In this document: piece after piece, positions 1 through 5,451 of the stretch | Layout of the letters: every line of letters begins with the position of its first letter | Position numbering within the stretch: the stretch's first letter is position 1 | NCBI GenBank assembly: GCA_965602635.1 | Contig: CBFCZU010000254.1 | Span: forward strand, 1 to 6,088 | From: CBFCZU01 sp965602635 | GTDB taxonomy: Bacteria; Planctomycetota; Phycisphaerae; SM23-33 | Length of the DNA: 6,088 nucleotides | Reading direction: 5' to 3' | Notes under the pieces: model-generated | What the model saw: only the letters and a program-made list of their open reading frames with translations | The model's database searches: none | Told to the model about the DNA's origin: nothing | Position numbers and translations under genes: made by a program

Positions 1-506
1 TCGACGCCACCTACCAGCTCAACACCGGCGGGAACACCGACTTCCTGAACATGCTCAACCAGGCGCGGCTGGACTCCAAGCGGGTCTCCAAGACCGAGGC
101 GGTGCAGTCGCAGCTCGCCGAGCCCCTGCCCGACGACCAGATCCACATCGGCCCGAGCGACTACGTCGCCTGGCAGAAGGACAACAAGATATGCTTCTGC
201 CGGATCGAGGGCCGCGGCTTCGGCGGCGTGCCGCTGAACCTGGAGCTTCGGCTGAGCGTGGAGGATTCGCCGAACTCAGCCGGCGAGACGGTGGACGCCA
301 TCCGCTGCTGCCAGCTTGCCCGTGACCGGGGCCTGGGCGGGCCGCTGACGGAGGTGTCGGCCTTCACGATGAAGCACCCGCCGGTGCAGTATGCCGACTA
401 CAAGGCGCTGGAGCTGATGGATCGCTTCATCGCCGACGCTTCGCAGCCGGCGCCGGGCAAGTACCAGCCGGAAAAGCCCGCGGTCACTCCCACCCCCGCG
501 AAGTAG
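1..506 (+). CDS. ino1: myo-inositol-1-phosphate synthase, C-terminal part (5' end outside window)
   Basis: This enzyme (EC 5.5.1.4) converts glucose 6-phosphate to 1L-myo-inositol 1-phosphate using NAD; it is cytoplasmic. The frame is open to the left edge (first full codon at 3), so the ATG at 51 is internal; 167 residues are visible. Family signatures appear in the expected order: GGNTDFLNM (visible residues 9-17), DSKRVSKTEAV (24-34), HIGPSDYV (48-55), KDNK (59-62), LELRLSVEDSPNSAG (80-94) and MKHPP (123-127). The lysines in DSKxxSK and KDNK are of the kind that line the active site in known synthase structures. The last 20 or so residues are a Pro/Ala/Lys-rich tail of no known role. The next gene, 61 bp downstream, encodes a CDP-alcohol phosphatidyltransferase, which suggests the inositol phosphate is used for lipid headgroups. 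Family assignment is secure; the N-terminal NAD-binding part cannot be seen. Confidence 0.95.
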   Translation, partial: DATYQLNTGGNTDFLNMLNQARLDSKRVSKTEAVQSQLAEPLPDDQIHIGPSDYVAWQKDNKICFCRIEGRGFGGVPLNLELRLSVEDSPNSAGETVDAIRCCQLARDRGLGGPLTEVSAFTMKHPPVQYADYKALELMDRFIADASQPAPGKYQPEKPAVTPTPAK

Positions 507-530
507 CCGCCCGTCGCGTCCGCTGGCTGC

Positions 531-559
531 TTGCGGGCAGCGGGGCCTTCTCTTACAGT
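531..559 (+). promoter_or_regulatory. putative promoter for the phosphatidyltransferase, leaderless
   Basis: TTGCGG at 531-536 (3 of 6 to the -35 consensus) and TACAGT at 554-559 (4 of 6 to the -10) are separated by exactly 17 bp. Only 8 bp lie between the -10-like box and the ATG at 568, and no Shine-Dalgarno sequence is visible, so a transcript from here would start at or next to the start codon. A GCTGC/GCAGC hairpin (526-541) overlaps the -35 and could be a weak terminator for the upstream gene. Matches are modest, and the gene may instead be read through from ino1. Confidence 0.35.
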
Positions 560-567
560 CTCACTTC

Positions 568-1365
568 ATGATCGGCAGGGCCGTTGGCAACGCATTCGCC
601 ACCGTCCGCGACTGGCTGGGGCGCGGGCTCGTCAGGTTGGGGGTCACCCCCAACGCCCTCAGCCTCACGGGCATGGTGCTGATGGCCGCCGCCGGCGTCT
701 GCTACGCCTTCGGGGCGGGCAGCCGGTTCGCCTGGTCGCTGGCGCCCTTCGCCGAGGCCAACTGCTACCTGCTGGCCGCCGGGGTGCTGATGGTCCTGGC
801 CAACGCCTGCGACATGCTCGACGGCGCCGTCGCCAGGCTGGGCGGCAAGAAGACGCCCTTCGGCGCATTCCTCGACAGCACGCTCGACCGCTACAGCGAC
901 TTCGCCGTGTACGCGGGGATCGTCGTCTTCTACTCCTGGAACAGCCCCGCCAACGTCACCTTCATGCTGCTCGCCCTGGCGGCGTTCGTCAACGCGTTCA
1001 TGATCTCATACACCCGCGCCCGGGCCGAGGACATCATCCAGTTCTGCACGGTGGGCTACTGGCAGCGCGGCGAGCGGTCGGCGGCCATCCTCATCGCCAC
1101 CTTCGCCCACAACATCCCGGCGCTGCTCGTCCAGCAGGCGGCGCTGCCGCTGCTGACCGTGCTCCGCCGCATCGCCTACACGCGCGCGGCCACCGCCGGC
1201 AGGAGCCCCGTCGTCGATGTGCGTGAGGGCGGCTTCTGGCTGAAGGTCCGGCTGTGGCGCTGGCCCCGGGCGACGCCGCCCTATGACGCGGTGACCCTGC
1301 TGAACATTGCCTGGCTGATATTCGCCCGCTTTCAGCCGGCCGACCTGCTGCGGCGAATCGGGTGA
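568..1365 (+). CDS. CDP-alcohol phosphatidyltransferase, probable phosphatidylinositol-phosphate synthase type
   Basis: This is an integral membrane enzyme that moves a phosphatidyl group from a CDP-lipid to an alcohol. The catalytic signature D-x2-D-G-x2-A-R-x8-G-x3-D-x3-D is complete: D82, D85, G86, A89, R90, G99, D103 and D107; the aspartates bind the metal ions. About six hydrophobic segments can be seen (near 31-50, 63-81, 112-124, 130-146, 171-190, 243-258). SYTRARAE (147-154) followed by GYWQRGER (163-170) resembles the SYxKARAE...ERPER region of actinobacterial phosphatidylinositol-phosphate synthases. With inositol-phosphate synthase immediately upstream, inositol 1-phosphate is the likely acceptor. 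There is no N-terminal nucleotidyltransferase domain, unlike the fused enzymes of di-inositol-phosphate synthesis. The roughly 60-residue C-terminal part after 195 is basic and aromatic and longer than in PgsA-type enzymes. The ATG at 568 gives the usual N-terminus. Family is certain; acceptor is inferred, and phosphatidylglycerophosphate or archaetidylinositol-type activity remains possible. Confidence 0.9.
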   Translation: MIGRAVGNAFATVRDWLGRGLVRLGVTPNALSLTGMVLMAAAGVCYAFGAGSRFAWSLAPFAEANCYLLAAGVLMVLANACDMLDGAVARLGGKKTPFGAFLDSTLDRYSDFAVYAGIVVFYSWNSPANVTFMLLALAAFVNAFMISYTRARAEDIIQFCTVGYWQRGERSAAILIATFAHNIPALLVQQAALPLLTVLRRIAYTRAATAGRSPVVDVREGGFWLKVRLWRWPRATPPYDAVTLLNIAWLIFARFQPADLLRRIG

Positions 1366-1425
1366 CGCCCCGCGCGATGGGCGAACCTGAATCGTATGCT
1401 CTAAGTAGAAGAGCAGGAGCAGCGG

Positions 1426-1454
1426 ATGGCGGTCCGATAAGAACGGACTATAAC
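1426..1454 (+). promoter_or_regulatory. putative promoter upstream of the hairpin array
   Basis: TATAAC at 1449-1454 matches the -10 consensus at 5 of 6 positions. Seventeen bp upstream, ATGGCG at 1426-1431 matches the -35 at only 3 of 6. This would start a + strand transcript near 1461 running through the whole structured region. It is 60 bp beyond the end of the upstream gene, and no protein gene follows on this strand. The small hairpin 1432-1448 fills the spacer. Single-sequence promoter calls in GC-rich DNA are weak evidence. Confidence 0.3.
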
Positions 1455-1495
1455 GCGGGCGCTGCCGCGTTGGTGTGCAACCGAAATCGACCAGC

Positions 1496-1525
1496 GCCCC
1501 GCCGGTGCGGCGCCGCCGGCGGGGC
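1496..1525. repeat. GC-rich inverted repeat, 10-bp perfect stem
   Basis: GCCCCGCCGG (1496-1505) is the exact reverse complement of CCGGCGGGGC (1516-1525), with a 10-nt loop containing GGCGCC. Being all G/C, this stem is less surprising by chance than the AT-containing stems downstream. Confidence 0.7.
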
Positions 1526-1559
1526 CAATTAGTTGCGCCGCCGCCTCACTTCCCCAGCC

Positions 1560-1590
1560 CGGATGTTGCACGACGGGCGTGCAACATCCG
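1560..1590. repeat. 13-bp perfect inverted repeat (hairpin)
   Basis: CGGATGTTGCACG (1560-1572) pairs perfectly with CGTGCAACATCCG (1578-1590) around a 5-nt loop (ACGGG). The stem is of mixed composition, so it is not a by-product of GC bias. No T-run follows on either strand, so it does not fit a standard intrinsic terminator. Confidence 0.85.
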
Positions 1591-1600
1591 CCGCGGGGGC

Positions 1601-1671
1601 TTCGACGCGAGCGACTTACGTCGCTCTTGCTCAGGGCTAGCCTTGAGCGAGGCGCGAAGCGCCGAGTCGAA
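1601..1671 (+). other. 71-nt cloverleaf-forming segment, not a tRNA
   Basis: TTCGAC (1601-1606) pairs with GTCGAA (1666-1671) and closes three hairpins in a row: GAGCGAC/GTCGCTC (1609-1615 with 1620-1626, loop TTAC), GCTCAGGG/CCTTGAGC (1629-1636 with 1641-1648, one G-U, loop CTAG) and GGCGC/GCGCC (1651-1655 with 1659-1663, loop GAA). Every linker is two bases (1607-1608, 1627-1628, 1649-1650, 1664-1665), giving a compact four-way junction; the first and last linkers could add a G-A and a C-G pair to the closing stem. Size and outline are tRNA-like, but the 4-, 4- and 3-nt loops and the absence of a T-loop motif rule out a tRNA. Confidence 0.65.
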
Positions 1672-1703
1672 ACCTTTGCGAGAGAACCCTTTCTCGCAAA
1701 GGT
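1672..1703. repeat. 12-bp perfect inverted repeat (hairpin), extendable to 14 pairs
   Basis: ACCTTTGCGAGA (1672-1683) pairs perfectly with TCTCGCAAAGGT (1692-1703). A G-T (1684/1691) and an A-T (1685/1690) pair extend it to a 4-nt loop, ACCC. It begins directly after the cloverleaf ends, so the two could stack coaxially. Confidence 0.85.
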
Positions 1704-1742
1704 GCTTATTGCATAGACCCGGCAGGGCTCATGCAATAAGCA
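1703..1742. repeat. 12-bp perfect inverted repeat just past the miaB stop
   Basis: TGCTTATTGCAT (1703-1714) pairs perfectly with ATGCAATAAGCA (1731-1742). Inside it, CCC (1718-1720) and GGG (1725-1727) can pair around a GGCA loop. The stem is AT-rich within GC-rich surroundings. It starts 10 bp downstream of the miaB stop codon on the - strand, a natural place for a terminator or 3'-end stabiliser, but no T-run follows on either strand. Confidence 0.8.
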
Positions 1743-1752
1743 GGCCAGCCGG

Positions 1753-3108
1753 TCAGCCCCGCGAAATCTTCCCGAACAGCGTCAGCGCGCTTGCGTCGGC
1801 GACCTCGACGTTGACGTGCCGCCCTGCCAGCTCGCCGGGCCCGTCGAAGACGACTATGTGATCGGTCCGCGTCCTGCCGAGCAGTTGCCTGGCCCCGTCC
1901 GGGCGCTTGGCTCGCGGCGAGGGGCCCTCGACCAGCACTTCCACCGTCTGGGCGATCAGCTCGCGGTTGCCCGCCAGCGAGACCTCCTCCTGCACCGCCA
2001 GCAGCTCGGCGTTGCGGCGGCGCTTTACCGGGTCGCCGACGTCGTCGTCCCCCTCGGCCGCCCTCGTCCCCGGGCGTGGGGAGTACTTGAAGATGAACGA
2101 GTTCTTGTACCGGCTGCGGCGGATCAGATCGGCTGAGGCGCGGTGGTCCTCCTCGCCCTCGCCGGGGAAGCCCACGATGAAATCGCCGGCGATGCCCACG
2201 CCGGGGACGGCCTCCCTGGCCGCGTCGATCAGCTCGTCGTACTGGCTCCTGGTGTAGCGCCGCCCCATCGCCCGCAGGACGCGGTCGGAGCCGGACTGGG
2301 CAGGCAGGTGTAGGTGCTCGCAGACGGTCGGCAGGTCGCGCATCGCCTGGAGGATCGCCCGGTCGAAGTCGCCGGGGTAGTTGGTGACGAAGCGGACGCG
2401 CCGTAGGCCCTCGACCGCGTCGATCCGCTCCAGCAGATCGGCCAGGCCGACCGGCCCGCCGGGCGCGGCGTGGCGGTACGAGTTGACCGTCTGTCCCAGC
2501 AGCGTCACCTGGGTGACGCCCGCGCCGGCCAGGCGGCGGACCTCCTCGACGATCGCGTCGGGTTCGCGGGAGAGCTCGGCGCCCCGGACGAACGGCACGA
2601 CGCAGTAGGTGCAGAACTTGTCGCAGCCGCGCATGATTCTGACGTACGCCTGGGCGGGCAGGTGCGTCCGCGCCGCGTCGCGGGCGTTGTCGAGGCGGTC
2701 GATGGGCTCGTCGTCGCGGGGCTGTTTGCGCGGCGGGTCGAGGGCCAGTTGAGCCGCGCCGCCGGCCGAGGATATCAGCTCCGGCAGGCGGGCGAGCTGA
2801 CCCGGGCCGCAGACGACGTCCACGCCGCGGTGCCTGCGCAGGAGCCCCTCCCCCAGCCGCTGGGCCATGCAGCCCAGGACGCCGATGACGATCCGCCTGC
2901 CGGCGGCCTTGCGCTGGCAGGCCCAGCCCAGGCGCGAGTGGACCTTGTCCTCGGCGTGCTCGCGGACCGAGCAGGTGTTGTACAGCAGCACGTCGGCGGC
3001 GCGGGCGTCGCCGGTCATCTCCATCCCGGCCGCACGCAGCGATGCCTCCACCAGCTCGCTGTCCAGCCGGTTCATCTGGCAGCCCATCGTCTCCAGGTAC
3101 ACCTTCAT
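1753..3108 (-). CDS. miaB: tRNA-2-methylthio-N6-isopentenyladenosine synthase (MiaB)
   Basis: MiaB is a radical-SAM methylthiotransferase that adds a methylthio group at C2 of N6-isopentenyladenosine 37 in tRNAs reading UNN codons. The 451-residue length is normal. The N-terminal domain has the three auxiliary cluster cysteines C10 (in MGCQMN), C46 (in NTCSVRE) and C80 (in GVLGCMAQ). The radical-SAM motif CxxxCxxC is C162, C166, C169, followed by VVPFVRG (170-176). LLGQTVNSY (203-211), EHLHLPAQSGS (264-274) and KYSPRPGT (341-348) are also typical, and a C-terminal TRAM-type RNA-binding domain covers about 382-449. NTCSVREHAEDKV favours MiaB over the paralogues RimO and MtaB. The start is supported by GAGGA (complement of 3115-3119) 6 nt before the ATG. 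It is divergent from the secreted-protein gene and convergent with the phosphatidyltransferase gene. All key residues are present. Confidence 0.96.
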   Translation of the reverse strand: MKVYLETMGCQMNRLDSELVEASLRAAGMEMTGDARAADVLLYNTCSVREHAEDKVHSRLGWACQRKAAGRRIVIGVLGCMAQRLGEGLLRRHRGVDVVCGPGQLARLPELISSAGGAAQLALDPPRKQPRDDEPIDRLDNARDAARTHLPAQAYVRIMRGCDKFCTYCVVPFVRGAELSREPDAIVEEVRRLAGAGVTQVTLLGQTVNSYRHAAPGGPVGLADLLERIDAVEGLRRVRFVTNYPGDFDRAILQAMRDLPTVCEHLHLPAQSGSDRVLRAMGRRYTRSQYDELIDAAREAVPGVGIAGDFIVGFPGEGEEDHRASADLIRRSRYKNSFIFKYSPRPGTRAAEGDDDVGDPVKRRRNAELLAVQEEVSLAGNRELIAQTVEVLVEGPSPRAKRPDGARQLLGRTRTDHIVVFDGPGELAGRHVNVEVADASALTLFGKISRG

Positions 3109-3130
3109 CGCCGTCCTCGCGCCCCCCGAC

Positions 3131-3158
3131 AGTGTAGGCTCGGCCCCGGTTCGGTCCA
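3131..3158 (-). promoter_or_regulatory. putative miaB promoter
   Basis: On the - strand, TGGACC (complement of 3153-3158) and TACACT (complement of 3131-3136) each match the -35 and -10 consensus at 4 of 6 positions with a 16-bp spacer. A transcript would have a leader of about 15-20 nt carrying the GAGGA ribosome binding site. The 134-bp gap to the divergent gene should hold promoters in both directions; I could not find a convincing one for the + strand gene. Confidence 0.3.
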
Positions 3159-3242
3159 GCCTTTCATGCTTCCGAGGCGGCGGGTATGCTGATTGGCCGG
3201 TCAGTTCAGGTAAGCGACGCCAGAAACGGAAAGGGTGGAATC

Positions 3243-4055
3243 ATGAAAAGGAAACTTGCTTGCGTTGCGGTGCTCGGGCTCGTCTCGGCGGGGCTGCTGG
3301 TCGCACAGGATACGCCTCCGGCCGCGGCGAAGATACAGGTCGAGCCTGTCGAGATTCAGGTCGCCAGGCCCAAGGCGGTGAAAGATCACGGGCTCTCCCT
3401 GTTTGGCCAGAAGGGCACCTCGCTGAAGCTGCTGATAGTGCTTCCGGGCAAGAACATCATCGCCACGGACACGGCCGGCTGCAAGCTGACGACCTTCGCC
3501 GACGATAAGGGCACGGACCTGTCGAAGACGCGAGGCTGGGGCTCCCGGCCTGGCTGGCTGGAGTCGTCCAGCCCGCCCATCAGCAAGGACGGGCAGGCCT
3601 GCATCATGGAGCTGCGCTCGGACGCCGCGCCGGCGAAGGGCGCGGGCAAGATCATACTCAAGGCCAAGCTTGCCCTGAAGTGCGGGTCGGGCGAGAAGAC
3701 TCACACCGAGAAGGTGGCGATGAAGGCCGGCACGCTGATCAAGTTCCCCCCGGCGCCGATGAAGGTCGGCTTGGTCAGGGATGGGGACTGGGGCGGCATG
3801 AAGATGACCTTTACCGTTACCTCCGACAAGTCCACCGAGTCGATCAAGAAGGTCGCCCTCCTCGGCCCGGACGGCAAGGAGATCAAGCACCGCCAGCTCG
3901 CCAGCGGGCGGAGCAGCTTCATGGGAAAGACGACCTACGAGACCACCTACGGGCTGGTCGAGAAGGCTGACCCCCTCACGGTCAAGATCACCTACTACAC
4001 CAAGATGGAGTCGGTCGCGGTTCCGGTTGACATTTCCGTGGGCGTGGGGCTGTGA
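3243..4055 (+). CDS. secreted or periplasmic protein of unknown function
   Basis: I do not recognise this 270-residue protein. The N-terminus is a clear Sec-type signal: basic MKRK, then a hydrophobic stretch (residues 5-20), with cleavage likely near 21-22 (VAQ). A Pro/Ala linker (25-30) leads to a Lys-rich mature protein with alternating hydrophobic patterns, mostly β, which looks like two β-sandwich-like halves (about 32-165 and 168-270). Notable stretches are PGKNIIATDTAGCKL (68-82), FADDKGTDL (85-93) and a Gly/Ser/Trp-rich loop (98-110). Mature cysteines are C80, C120 and C147. I chose the ATG at 3243 because AAGGG at 3231-3235 lies 7 nt upstream and the signal peptide begins there; an in-frame ATG at 3186 would add 19 uncharacteristic residues before the signal. 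The propeller gene follows after 28 bp, so the two are probably cotranscribed. Confidence 0.8.
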   Translation: MKRKLACVAVLGLVSAGLLVAQDTPPAAAKIQVEPVEIQVARPKAVKDHGLSLFGQKGTSLKLLIVLPGKNIIATDTAGCKLTTFADDKGTDLSKTRGWGSRPGWLESSSPPISKDGQACIMELRSDAAPAKGAGKIILKAKLALKCGSGEKTHTEKVAMKAGTLIKFPPAPMKVGLVRDGDWGGMKMTFTVTSDKSTESIKKVALLGPDGKEIKHRQLASGRSSFMGKTTYETTYGLVEKADPLTVKITYYTKMESVAVPVDISVGVGL

Positions 4056-4069
4056 TCCGGCCCGACGGC

Positions 4070-4074
4070 GGAGG
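4070..4074 (+). promoter_or_regulatory. ribosome binding site that decides a GTG start
   Basis: GGAGG lies 9 nt upstream of an in-frame GTG at 4084. The alternative ATG at 4027 overlaps the previous gene by 29 bp, has no comparable site, and would add 19 residues (with RRRR) that are merely the previous gene's 3' end read in another frame. Confidence 0.75.
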
Positions 4075-4083
4075 CAGGCTAAA

Positions 4084-5442
4084 GTGGTTGAGCAACTGAA
4101 ACCGGCGGTGGAGCTGGAAGTCGGCGAGCCGATGCGGCAACTGCGGCTGGTCCCGTTCGCGGCTGAGGGGCAGCGGGCCTTGCTGGCGGTGCACAGCGAC
4201 TGCGCCGAGGTGGACCCGTATCACCGGATGTTCTTCCTGCCGACGGACACGCTGAAGCTGACGGCCTTTTCCACGGGCGGCGAGCGGCTCTGGCGGCGCG
4301 ACCTGGGCGGCGGGGTCGTGCCCGGCGTGTGGTTCTGCCCGGTGATGCCATTCGACCTGGACCGCGAGGGCGCCGACGAGATCTTCCTGGTCGGCAACAG
4401 CGACAGCGACCACGCCCTGGATTGGGAGTCGTACGTGCTGGAGCGGATCTCCGCCGCCGACGGGGAGACGATGCAGGCGTTCCCCTGGCCGACGATCGAG
4501 TCCCGCCAGGACATGAGCCATTCGTTCCGCAATTTCATCAACGCGGGCTTCTCGGCCGGGCGGCGGAGGCTCATCACCGCCCAGGGCACTTACGGGCCGA
4601 TGCAGCTTCAGTGCTACGACTCGGCGATGCAGTTGCTCTGGTCGCGGCACGTCGACGCCGCCGAGCCGGGCGCCCGCGGCTCGCACATGTTCCCCGTCCT
4701 CGACATCGACGCCGACGGGCGGGACGAGCTGCTCTGGGGCGAGCGATGCATCGACATCGACACCGGCCAGGACATCTGGATCGGCGACGTCCGCGACTGG
4801 AAGGGGCACTCCGACGTCATCCAGCCGACGCTGGACCTGGCCACCGGCGGGTGGTCGGTTTACACCTGCCGGGAGCAGCCGCCTCCCCGCGGGGCGGTGG
4901 TGATGTACGACGACAAGGGCGCCGAGCTGTGGGGGCGGCGCGGCATGGGGCACATGGACATGGGCTGGACCGCGCGGCTGGGGGATGCGGGCGAGCACCT
5001 CTGCTACGCCCTGGAGATCGGGCAGAAGTCCGCCGGGCCGGGCGGGTTCGAGCGAGGCGACGTCACCGAGCACCTCTTCGACATGGGCGGCAACGAGCTG
5101 CCCGTGAGCTTCCCGCTGTACATGTCCCTGCCGGTTGACTTCAACGGCGACGGGCTCCACGAGCTGACCTACACGGGCGGGCAGCGGCGCGGGCTCGTCG
5201 TGGACCGCACGGGCAGGGAGCTGTGGCAGCTTGCCGGCAGTCCGGCCTATGGGGGCAAGATCATCGACGCGCCGGGCGAGCAGATCGTCACCTGGGACGT
5301 TGACGGGACGATTCGCATTTACGCCTGCCCGTCGGCCGAGGACACGCCGGCGGCACGGGCCCGGTACGATCATCCCTACTACGCCGCCTCGCAGCGGCTG
5401 TGGGCGATGGCGTACAACCGGACGAACCTCGGCGGGCTGTAG
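4084..5442 (+). CDS. β-propeller protein with FG-GAP-like calcium loops and PQQ-like blades
   Basis: This is a 452-residue protein of uncertain function. Numbering from the GTG start, three loops of the integrin/FG-GAP Dx[DN]xDG type occur: DLDREGADE (91-99, with E at one ligand position), DIDADGRDE (207-215) and DFNGDGLHE (352-360). They alternate with four PQQ-like strand motifs: GERLWRRDL (66-74), MQLLWSRHV (182-190), GAELWGRRG (279-287) and GRELWQLAG (377-385). Together these indicate a calcium-binding β-propeller. Such architecture occurs in polysaccharide lyases of the rhamnogalacturonan lyase type (PL11), and the C-terminal AMAYNRTNLGG is faintly reminiscent of them, but I see no assignable active site. 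HSFRNFINAGF (146-156), PGARGSHMFP (195-204) and GHSDVIQP (241-248) are likely conserved surface loops. There is no signal peptide from this start, which is odd for the fold. It follows the secreted-protein gene by 28 bp and converges on coaB with 9 bp between stops. Confidence 0.75.
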   Translation: MVEQLKPAVELEVGEPMRQLRLVPFAAEGQRALLAVHSDCAEVDPYHRMFFLPTDTLKLTAFSTGGERLWRRDLGGGVVPGVWFCPVMPFDLDREGADEIFLVGNSDSDHALDWESYVLERISAADGETMQAFPWPTIESRQDMSHSFRNFINAGFSAGRRRLITAQGTYGPMQLQCYDSAMQLLWSRHVDAAEPGARGSHMFPVLDIDADGRDELLWGERCIDIDTGQDIWIGDVRDWKGHSDVIQPTLDLATGGWSVYTCREQPPPRGAVVMYDDKGAELWGRRGMGHMDMGWTARLGDAGEHLCYALEIGQKSAGPGGFERGDVTEHLFDMGGNELPVSFPLYMSLPVDFNGDGLHELTYTGGQRRGLVVDRTGRELWQLAGSPAYGGKIIDAPGEQIVTWDVDGTIRIYACPSAEDTPAARARYDHPYYAASQRLWAMAYNRTNLGGL

Positions 5443-5451
5443 CGGGGCGCC

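Larger units (their letters stand above)
1560..1742 (+). ncRNA. candidate structured RNA or palindromic element (hairpin, cloverleaf, twin hairpins)
   Basis: I propose this as one unit because its pieces are contiguous: a 13-bp hairpin (1560-1590), a 10-nt link, a four-way cloverleaf (1601-1671), a 12-bp hairpin (1672-1703) that starts at the next base, and a further 12-bp hairpin (1703-1742) sharing its first base with the previous one. The G-T pairs at 1634/1643 and 1684/1691 are allowed as G-U in a + strand RNA but would be A-C mismatches on the - strand, which mildly favours the + strand; the inner part of the last hairpin is ambiguous. I recognise no known RNA family. Alternatives are a MITE or REP-like palindromic element, or a set of back-to-back terminators for the two convergent genes. 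The structure is visible; transcription is not. Confidence 0.4.
1366..1752. other. 387-bp gene-free convergent intergenic region rich in inverted repeats
   Basis: The region lies between the 3' ends of the phosphatidyltransferase (+) and miaB (-). No reading frame in it resembles a protein: candidates on either strand are basic, low-complexity and run through the palindromes. Instead it carries successive inverted repeats: 1397-1415 (6 bp), 1432-1448 (5 bp), 1452-1471 (7 bp), 1496-1525 (10 bp), 1560-1590 (13 bp), the composite 1601-1671, 1672-1703 (12 bp) and 1703-1742 (12 bp). The density rises towards miaB, and from 1601 to 1742 almost every base can be paired. Positions 1366-1396 hold nothing I can identify. 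Confidence 0.8.

Noticed and set aside
531..1226. 231-aa + strand frame overlapping the phosphatidyltransferase gene
   Set aside because: It is a +1/+2-type shadow composed mostly of Arg, Gly and Ala; the 568-1365 frame contains the full catalytic motif.
1601..1671. tRNA gene or degraded tRNA
   Set aside because: The cloverleaf outline and length fit, but the arms have 4-, 4- and 3-nt loops and there is no TTCxAxxC T-loop or usable anticodon loop.
1672..1742. Classical intrinsic terminators
   Set aside because: Strong stems are present but neither is followed by a run of T on either strand, so they are listed as inverted repeats only.
1401..1861. Overlapping reading frames in the intergenic region: 1401-1736 (-, 111 aa) and 1475-1861 (+, 128 aa)
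   Set aside because: Both run straight through the perfect palindromes, are Arg/Ser/Pro-rich without family motifs, and the + strand one enters the 3' end of miaB antisense. They look like chance frames in GC-rich DNA.
3186..3242. Upstream ATG at 3186 as start of the secreted protein
   Set aside because: It would put 19 residues in front of a complete signal peptide and has no ribosome binding site; the ATG at 3243 has AAGGG at suitable spacing.
4027..4083. ATG at 4027 as start of the propeller protein
   Set aside because: It overlaps the previous gene by 29 bp and adds an RRRR-containing leader; GTG 4084 has GGAGG 9 nt upstream.
3988..5373. 461-aa reading frame on the - strand opposite the propeller gene
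   Set aside because: It is rich in Arg, Pro, Ala, Val and His with no recognisable domain, as expected for the antisense of a GC-rich gene; the + strand frame has clear propeller motifs and a ribosome binding site.
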